Shown here one piece after another: positions 17,320 through 20,455 of a stretch of 20,455 bases of DNA (positions within the stretch are counted from its first letter, which is position 1; every line of letters begins with the position of its first letter). A model generated the notes under the pieces. It had not been told where the DNA came from. It ran no database searches and saw only the letters and a program-made list of their open reading frames with translations. The position numbers and the translations under genes are program-made. This DNA is from Zelonia costaricensis (taxonomy: Eukaryota > Euglenozoa > Kinetoplastea > Trypanosomatida > Trypanosomatidae). The stretch lies in NCBI GenBank assembly GCA_030849075.1, contig JASAOO010003074.1:1-20455 (forward strand), written 5' to 3'.

Positions 17320-18045
17320 ATGTTTGTGCGAACGGCGTCGCGTGCCCTGCCGCGGTGTCCGGCAGCGTGCCGGCTGCTGCCGTGCCGCGCCGCCGCGCTC
17401 ACCTCGTCGAGCGCGGCATCAACGCGCGGCTTCAGCGTAGCACCGCTGGCCGCCACGCACGCTGCTGCGGTGCAGCGCCGCTGGTGCTCAACGTGGTCTT
17501 CCTCGGCCTCTTCCACCTCGACTGCGCCGCACACAGGGAGCGCTGCGTCCCCGCCGCCTGCGACCACGGCGGAGCCATCCAGTGCGGCCGCTGATGATCA
17601 GCTGCTGGCCTCTGTGGCGGAGCAGCTGAAGGTGCTGTCGCCCGAGGACCAGCAGCGCATCCTAGCCGCCCTCAGCGCACCCGAGAAGGAGAAGAGCTCA
17701 GTGATGGGCGGCGCCGGCATCGGCCCGTCAGACGGTGACATGGTGGCCGCCTTCACGTGCGGCCCGTGCGACTACCGCATGGTGAAGCGGTTCAGCAAGC
17801 ACGCGTACACCAAGGGCATCGTCATTGTGGAGTGCCCCAACTGCCGTGCGCGGCACCTGCTGGCCGACAACCTGGGCTGGATGGAGGACTCTGCGACCAC
17901 GATTGAGGACATTCTGAAGGCGAAGGGGGAGAAGTTCGTGCGCATTGGCGGAACGAGCGGTGACTACCAGGTCTTCACAGACCCTGCAGAGACGACGGCC
18001 GAGCGGGACGTGGCGGAGAAGCCGGCACCCGCGTCGCTGTCGTAA
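17320..18045 (+). CDS. Mitochondrial DNL-type zinc-finger protein (Zim17/Tim15/HEP1 family)
   Basis: 241 residues, TAA at 18043-18045. Proteins of this family keep mitochondrial Hsp70 soluble and active for protein import and matrix folding. The zinc finger is complete: CGPC (Cys147, Cys150) and CPNC (Cys172, Cys175) form the two zinc knuckles. The stretch between reads RFSKHAYTKGIVIVECPNC, and the signature RHLLADNLGW (178-187) follows, including the Asp-Asn-Leu motif. IEDILKAKGE matches the family's C-terminal helix. The N-terminus MFVRTASRALPRCPAACRLL is rich in Arg, Ser and Ala with no acidic residues, as in a mitochondrial targeting peptide. This and the splice site favour 17320 over an upstream ATG at 17107 that would add 71 His/Thr/Pro-rich residues. 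A long Ser/Ala/Pro linker and a predicted helix (about 92-120) precede the finger, making it longer than the roughly 175-residue yeast and human proteins. Confidence 0.93.
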   Translation: MFVRTASRALPRCPAACRLLPCRAAALTSSSAASTRGFSVAPLAATHAAAVQRRWCSTWSSSASSTSTAPHTGSAASPPPATTAEPSSAAADDQLLASVAEQLKVLSPEDQQRILAALSAPEKEKSSVMGGAGIGPSDGDMVAAFTCGPCDYRMVKRFSKHAYTKGIVIVECPNCRARHLLADNLGWMEDSATTIEDILKAKGEKFVRIGGTSGDYQVFTDPAETTAERDVAEKPAPASLS

Positions 18046-20205
18046 ATGTCGCGCGTGACGAGCAGTGGCGAGTGGGGGGGGGTGGCGGGCGTGTGCTTGC
18101 GTGCGACCCCCGGCTTCTCTTTCCCCGTCGTCGGTGTGCTTTGCACCCCCCCCCCCACCTATCTCCCTCTCTCACACATCACTTGCGGCGTGCTTCGGCT
18201 AATCTCCACATACCTCCCCCCCCTCCTCCTCTCCCATTCCTATTCGGTCCATCAGCCGCCTCCGCGCGACACAGACACACACAGACACGTGGTCGCAGTC
18301 CGCGCTGGACGCGTTTCTGTGTTGCAAGCGTAGGAAGTGCTGTGCTATTCCACGGCTCTGGGTTGCCCACCGCCTCCCCTCCCCCTGTTAACGCCATCGA
18401 CGCCGCTTTAAAGAGAGAGAAAAAGAGTGTTGCGAATCGGAAGAAGGGATCGCGCGTATGACTGCGCAGATGAGGCATCCGTGCCGCTTCTGCTTGACGT
18501 GAAGTTCGGTTTAGGACGGTGGAGACACGTGGAAGGGTGCATGCGTCGCGCTGTGCGTTCTGCGGCTCCCCTCCCTTTCCCGGTTGTGAACCATGTGCGC
18601 GCTCTCGTTGTCCGCAGACCGTCTACATCAACCTTCGTCTCCGATTCGATTTGCCCACACCCCTCCCACGATCCACCGCGCGTACACGACGCACCTTCTC
18701 TGCCGTCACCGCGCCCCTCTCGCTGCGATGGCAACAGCCGTGTGCGCGTCGTCATCGTACAAGTCGCCTTGCCCTGACAACCTCGTCTCCCTCCCTCCAC
18801 CACACGTTGCCACAAACGCCCGCTTCGTTCTCTACCTCGACCCGACTTCAGCATCCGTCCCGCGCTGAGCCCCCCTCTCGCCCCCCCTCCCTCCCCGAGT
18901 TGTGGCCCTCCGTGTTGCTGCCTGACTTCGACAGCATAGCAACGCGGTGCAACAGGTGGCCTCACCGTTACGTGCGGAGTTCGCGTCGCATCACGACGTG
19001 TGGCTTTGCAGAACGCGAATAGAGAGCGCTGACCCGGGCGTCGACGAGCGTTGCCGATCCTGCCGCCCTTTTATAGAGCTGTCCACCCCTTCTCCACTCT
19101 TACCATCACCGCTACCACCATCTCAACCCAAAGCACACTCAAGCGCGCGTGCATCCAGAGAGAGAGGATAGAGGTGTGTGTATGTGTTTGTGTGTGTGCG
19201 TACCCACGTCATCACCTCCGCTCCGTATTTGTTTCTCTTTCTGAGGCTTCTCCAGATTGGCGTGCATCGCTGCATCTCGTCACGACGAGCTGTTTCCCGC
19301 CCTTCTCGTGCAGTCTTCTGTGAGCGAGTGAGTACTTGTGTGTGTGTGTGTGCACGCGTGCTTCCACGCGCTCACCACTCGCGCTTTTCATCGCCGCTCT
19401 CTTGAAGGAGTAGGCAGGACCGAGTACCAGAGAGAGAGGGACGCAGAAGGAAGCGCACACACACCCGGGTCGCTTGAAAAGCCGTTGCAGCTGCCACCCC
19501 ATCGGACCACCATCTTTCCCGAGGGGCCACCGGTCGCACACGTGAAGGTTTCCTGCGTTTTCACACTCGGCGATAATCGGACAAGCTGGACGCCGCGCTG
19601 TACCTTTCTTGCCTCCGTCCCTCCACCCGATTCTTCGCCTTTCCTCGCAACTCACGTGCCCGCCAAACCTCGTTGACTGCACCGGGGGCACACAGACGTG
19701 TTCCTGTCCTTGTGCGTAATAGACGGAGGTCGCTGCTGCAGCTCCTCCTGCGGCTGCCTCACAGACAGCGTGGAGCACAGACGCAGTGACGTGGCTCATC
19801 TTTTTTTTGTTTTTTCTTCCGTTTCCGTGACACAAGCACAAACACAAACACACGCATTCACGCGGGTCCCTTCGCGCACTCAGGAGTAGGGAAAGCGCAA
19901 CGACACACTTCGCGTCTCGCGCACCGCCCCCCTCTCTTCTCTCTTCGTCTCGCTCCTTCTCTTGTTTGCGCATCTTCTTCTCAGCGTGTGGCTGCGCGTG
20001 TGTCTGTGTGTGTGTCTGTGTGTGCGTGCGTGTGGGTGTGTCGGTAACTTGTTTAACGCATAGACCTGCATACCCCCCCCCTCCTCCTCCTTCTCCCCCC
20101 TAACCCCCCTTACGCCCACTCTGGCCGAACCCGCAACCCGCAACTCCGCATCCACAAAGCCGGCATCTCTTTTTTGTGGGGTTTTCTGTGGCTTTCGTGC
20201 GCCTC

Positions 20206-20228
20206 TGTGTGTGTGTGTGTGTGTGTGC
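20206..20228 (+). repeat. GT microsatellite
   Basis: About eleven GT units on the + strand in the 3' intergenic region. A second, more broken GT stretch lies at about 19998-20040. Confidence 0.85.
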
Positions 20229-20370
20229 GTCTGTGTGCCGGGGTGTGCGCCTGTCTGTTTGTGTGTGACGCATATACGGTGTGTCGTGCCTCTACCCGCG
20301 CTGCGCCCATCCGCGCCGCATCGCCTACTTGTCTTTCCCGCCCTTCTCTCCACCGCTGTGGTTCCTTCAC

Positions 20371-20400
20371 GTCCCCCCTCCCTCTCCCCTCCCCCCCAAG
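20371..20400 (+). promoter_or_regulatory. Possible trans-splice acceptor of the next, off-window gene
   Basis: A run of C and T ends in CCCCCCCAAG, with an AG at 20399-20400. No start codon of a long frame follows within the remaining 55 bases, so the gene it would serve lies beyond the window. Confidence 0.35.
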
Positions 20401-20455
20401 AAGGAGGCGCTGTGCCGTGACGTTTATATTCTCCGTCTGGTTCTTTTTCCTCGGT

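Larger units (their letters stand above)
18046..20455. other. Intergenic region downstream of the DNL zinc-finger gene, running to the window end
   Basis: About 2.4 kb without a gene I can support. A short frame from an ATG at 18593 (91 codons) has no recognisable feature. The region holds C runs (18147-18157, 20073-20080), GT-rich stretches (about 19172-19200, 19337-19352, 19998-20040 and 20206-20228), a T run at 19801-19816 and pyrimidine tracts near the right end that probably belong to the next gene. Confidence 0.65.

Noticed and set aside
18593..18868. 91-codon frame with ATG in the last intergenic region
   Set aside because: It has no domain, signal or coding-like third-position bias, and it lies in a 3' flank with many similar chance frames.

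Overview
The window looks like nuclear DNA of a trypanosomatid, most likely Leishmania or a close relative. The evidence is GC-rich intron-less genes with strong G/C at third positions, all on one strand, separated by 0.7-3 kb of pyrimidine-rich sequence full of C runs, CA/GT microsatellites and polypyrimidine-AG trans-splice acceptors. Six protein genes are supported, all on the + strand, as expected for one polycistronic unit. No RNA gene, strand switch or promoter was seen. The species cannot be fixed from the sequence alone.

Layout. 1-795 is the 3' end of a gene for a SKP1-like (BTB/POZ fold) protein. Between about 1.5 and 9.4 kb lie three genes in tandem (1537-, 4993- and 8408-) that I read as diverged copies of one family. 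Each has an alanine-rich N-terminal domain with five matching blocks, then a cysteine-packed hydrophobic segment. In the two complete copies this is followed by a long Q/N/Y/G/P-rich, prion-like tail. 12341-15985 encodes a 1214-residue membrane protein with degenerate ankyrin-like repeats and about five transmembrane segments. 17320-18045 encodes a mitochondrial DNL-type zinc-finger protein (Zim17/Tim15/HEP1 family). The last 2.4 kb is intergenic and probably ends at the splice acceptor of the next gene.

The three-gene cluster is the most interesting content. It looks like a lineage-specific membrane family that joins a cysteine-rich, possibly palmitoylated anchor to a low-complexity tail. 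The middle copy also starts with an N-myristoylation consensus. I know of no named family with this order of parts, so no function is assigned.

Assembly quality matters here. Single N bases occur at 2343, 11598 and 16707. The last two sit between near-perfect direct repeats, as if contig ends were joined without merging. The first falls in the tail-coding part of the first family member, so its C-terminus cannot be trusted. The flanking genes show no functional link to one another, and in this group of organisms gene order usually does not imply a shared pathway.
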